Assembly: GCA_020847535.1 (NCBI GenBank)
Contig: JADLBU010000108.1
Location: 1-64,000 of the forward strand
DNA: 64,000 nucleotides
Reading direction: 5' to 3'
Origin: Phycisphaerales bacterium
GTDB lineage: Bacteria; Planctomycetota; Phycisphaerae; Phycisphaerales; UBA1924
This document shows, piece after piece, positions 62,723 through 64,000 of this stretch. Position 1 is the first letter of the stretch; every line of letters begins with the position of its first letter. The notes beneath the pieces are model-generated. The model was not told the DNA's origin and searched no databases. It saw only the letters and a list, made by a program, of their open reading frames with translations. The position numbers and the translations under genes are program-made.

Positions 62723-64000
62723 ATGCCCGGATGGATGAATGAGCTGGCTCGTCAGGCAAGGGCGATCCTGGGCGCGGGGCTGGTGGGGGTTACGGCGCTT
62801 TCCCTGGCCGCGGGCGCAGCGAGTGCGGGAGGCTCCGGTGAGGGTCCAGCGCCGATGGCGCCGCTGGGCCAGCCGATCGCTCCTCCGCCGGTGCCGCCGG
62901 ACATGCCCAAGGCCGAGCCGACGACGCTGACCCGAACGACGGCGGTCCCCGGCCGGACCAGCCCTGGCAAGCTGGTGAATACGCGCCTTCTCCCGCCGCC
63001 GCCGCGGCCGTTTCCGGGAGAGAAGTTCGCGATCAAGCACGTGATCGAGGGCAAGCACGGCGACCGGGAGAAGGCGATCCGTGATCCGGCGGCGGAAGAG
63101 GCTCGCCAGCGCGAGGCAGCGGACAGGAAGAAGCGCAAGCAGCGCGGGCTGGAGAAGCCCGCAGCGCCTCGGCACGGGGGCGTGACATCGCGGGGGAACC
63201 CGGGGCCGATGTTCCCGGGGTCCGATGGGCAGTCATCGCCGTTCATCCCTCCGGATCCGACGCTGGCGGTGGGGTTCGAGCACGTGATCCTGACGGCCAA
63301 CTCGCTGCTGTCGGTGTATTACAAGGATGGGACTCCGGTCCAGGAGATCATGCTGTTCGGCTCCAACGGGCTCTTCGGGAGCCAGGGGGCCGGCGGGTTT
63401 GTGTTCGATCCCAAGTGCCTGTACGACGCCCACGAGGACCGATTCGTGGTGGTGGCGCTTGAGTACTACGAGGCGCAGTTGTTCTCCTCGATCCTGATCG
63501 CGCTCTCGGCGCCGGGGGATCCGCAGACGTGGACGACGTTCCGCTCGGACTCCAAGACAGACACGGGCGGAGGGAGCTTCAGCTGGTTTGACTACCCGGG
63601 TTTCGGGTACGACGAGCACGCGTACTACGTGACGGGGAATCTCTTCTCGTTCGGGGATTTCCCTTCGTACAAGGGGGTCAAGTTCCGGATCTTCAACAAG
63701 CAGCGGCTGCTCGCGGGCAACCAGGACAACTTCGCGGACCTGAACGATTTCACGCGCACGTTCTCGTCGGTGCAGGTGGCACAGCACTTCGGCGCAAGCC
63801 CGACGCCGTACTTCGTCTCGATCGCCGGCAACAGCACCAAGACGTTCGTGCAGATGCACTCGATCAAGAACCCACTGAACAACCCTTCGAGGTTCACGAA
63901 GATCGTGACGCTCTCGCAGAGCTACGACTACCCCGACTTCATCTCGGCCTGCTGCGAGGATCTCAACGATCCGGGGTGCGGCGCGGGATTCATCAACACG
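62723..64000 (+). CDS. Secreted protein, partial at right edge
   Basis: The frame is open from the ATG at 62723 (preceded by AGGAG) to the last base, giving 426 residues without a stop. The signal peptide is ARQARAILGAGLVGVTALS followed by an Ala/Gly-rich segment. A Pro-rich region and a Lys/Arg-rich segment (REAADRKKRKQRGLEKP) follow. From about residue 150, PFIPPDPTLAVGFEHVILTANS, VFDPKCLYDAHEDRFVVVALE and WFDYPGFGYDEHAYYVTGN resemble the PPD-x-x-VG-hIV-type propeller found in secreted proteins of planctomycetes and myxobacteria. Function unknown. Whether it also ends in the EF-hand/Cys tail cannot be seen. Confidence 0.82.
   Translation, partial: MPGWMNELARQARAILGAGLVGVTALSLAAGAASAGGSGEGPAPMAPLGQPIAPPPVPPDMPKAEPTTLTRTTAVPGRTSPGKLVNTRLLPPPPRPFPGEKFAIKHVIEGKHGDREKAIRDPAAEEARQREAADRKKRKQRGLEKPAAPRHGGVTSRGNPGPMFPGSDGQSSPFIPPDPTLAVGFEHVILTANSLLSVYYKDGTPVQEIMLFGSNGLFGSQGAGGFVFDPKCLYDAHEDRFVVVALEYYEAQLFSSILIALSAPGDPQTWTTFRSDSKTDTGGGSFSWFDYPGFGYDEHAYYVTGNLFSFGDFPSYKGVKFRIFNKQRLLAGNQDNFADLNDFTRTFSSVQVAQHFGASPTPYFVSIAGNSTKTFVQMHSIKNPLNNPSRFTKIVTLSQSYDYPDFISACCEDLNDPGCGAGFINT

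Noticed and set aside
1..64000. CRISPR array, prophage, integrase or insertion sequence
   Set aside because: No regularly spaced repeats with unique spacers, no transposase or integrase motif, and no phage structural gene were found. The repeats present are tandem or hairpin-type and short.

Overview
The window is about 64 kb of GC-rich bacterial chromosome from what looks like a planctomycete, most probably of the class Phycisphaerae. This placement is inference. It rests on the high GC, many Tat-type (RRxF) secreted oxidoreductases and isomerases, and the TIM-barrel, Gfo/Idh, GH116, SUMF1-like and NagB-PIG-L families common in that phylum. It is also supported by a CPRCGYDLTG-type zinc ribbon and by secreted proteins ending in a double EF-hand (dockerin-like) tail. 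I found no rRNA, tRNA, CRISPR array, phage gene or transposase. Housekeeping and accessory genes are finely interleaved.

Layout. 0.2-7.1 kb: a MalK/UgpC-type ABC ATPase; a minus-strand fdx-iscX-rlmE cluster; a GT2 glycosyltransferase with a LpxB-N-domain membrane protein; two coupled unknown genes; and a RES toxin followed by an Xre/MbcA-type antitoxin in reversed order. 7.1-17.1 kb: carbohydrate and secreted-protein block with a GH116 glycosidase, a TIM-barrel isomerase, a broken secreted-protein tail, a large metalloprotease/beta-helix protein, CutC and a hydroxypyruvate-isomerase-like protein. 17.1-29.7 kb: murA, a fibro-slime protein, an RsbU-like phosphatase, a Rieske oxygenase, a thioredoxin, a NagB-PIG-L fusion, a SUMF1-like protein, a Gfo/Idh oxidoreductase and a DUF4287/DUF5655-like protein. 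29.8-44.2 kb: two secreted proteins with EF-hand tails, a membrane protein, recJ, a cobalamin adenosyltransferase, a second SpoIIE-type phosphatase, argS, a BtuF-like lipoprotein, an EF-P and an MBL hydrolase. 45-54 kb: lysS and an Rrf2 regulator, a small conserved gene, a P1B-4 metal ATPase, a zinc-ribbon membrane protein, clpS with a 2-hydroxyacid dehydrogenase, and ybeY with a CorC-like protein. 54-64 kb: pseudogenes, a PPi-type phosphofructokinase, an FmdB-like gene with a Zn/Mn ABC transporter, and three more secreted proteins, the last cut by the window edge.

The most interesting signal is the secreted-protein tail. Five intact, otherwise unrelated exported proteins end in a module of exactly 54 residues. 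It is two 27-residue EF-hand units bracketed by a cysteine at position 1 and an invariant Gly-Cys at the very C-terminus. A sixth copy sits on a 5'-truncated fragment, and a seventh is a single-unit version that keeps both cysteines. This looks like a calcium-dependent, disulfide-clasped attachment tag, shared by proteins that may be displayed on one surface or scaffold. The partner is not visible in this window.

The intergenic DNA is also unusually structured. It holds tandem repeats in strict 7-nt phase at several sites, a 141-bp element with perfect 20-bp inverted ends, a 90-bp nested inverted repeat whose central hairpin recurs with compensatory changes, and a two-copy multi-hairpin repeat. 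These resemble non-autonomous dispersed repeats. Several minus-strand gene clusters are tightly coupled by overlapping stop and start codons.
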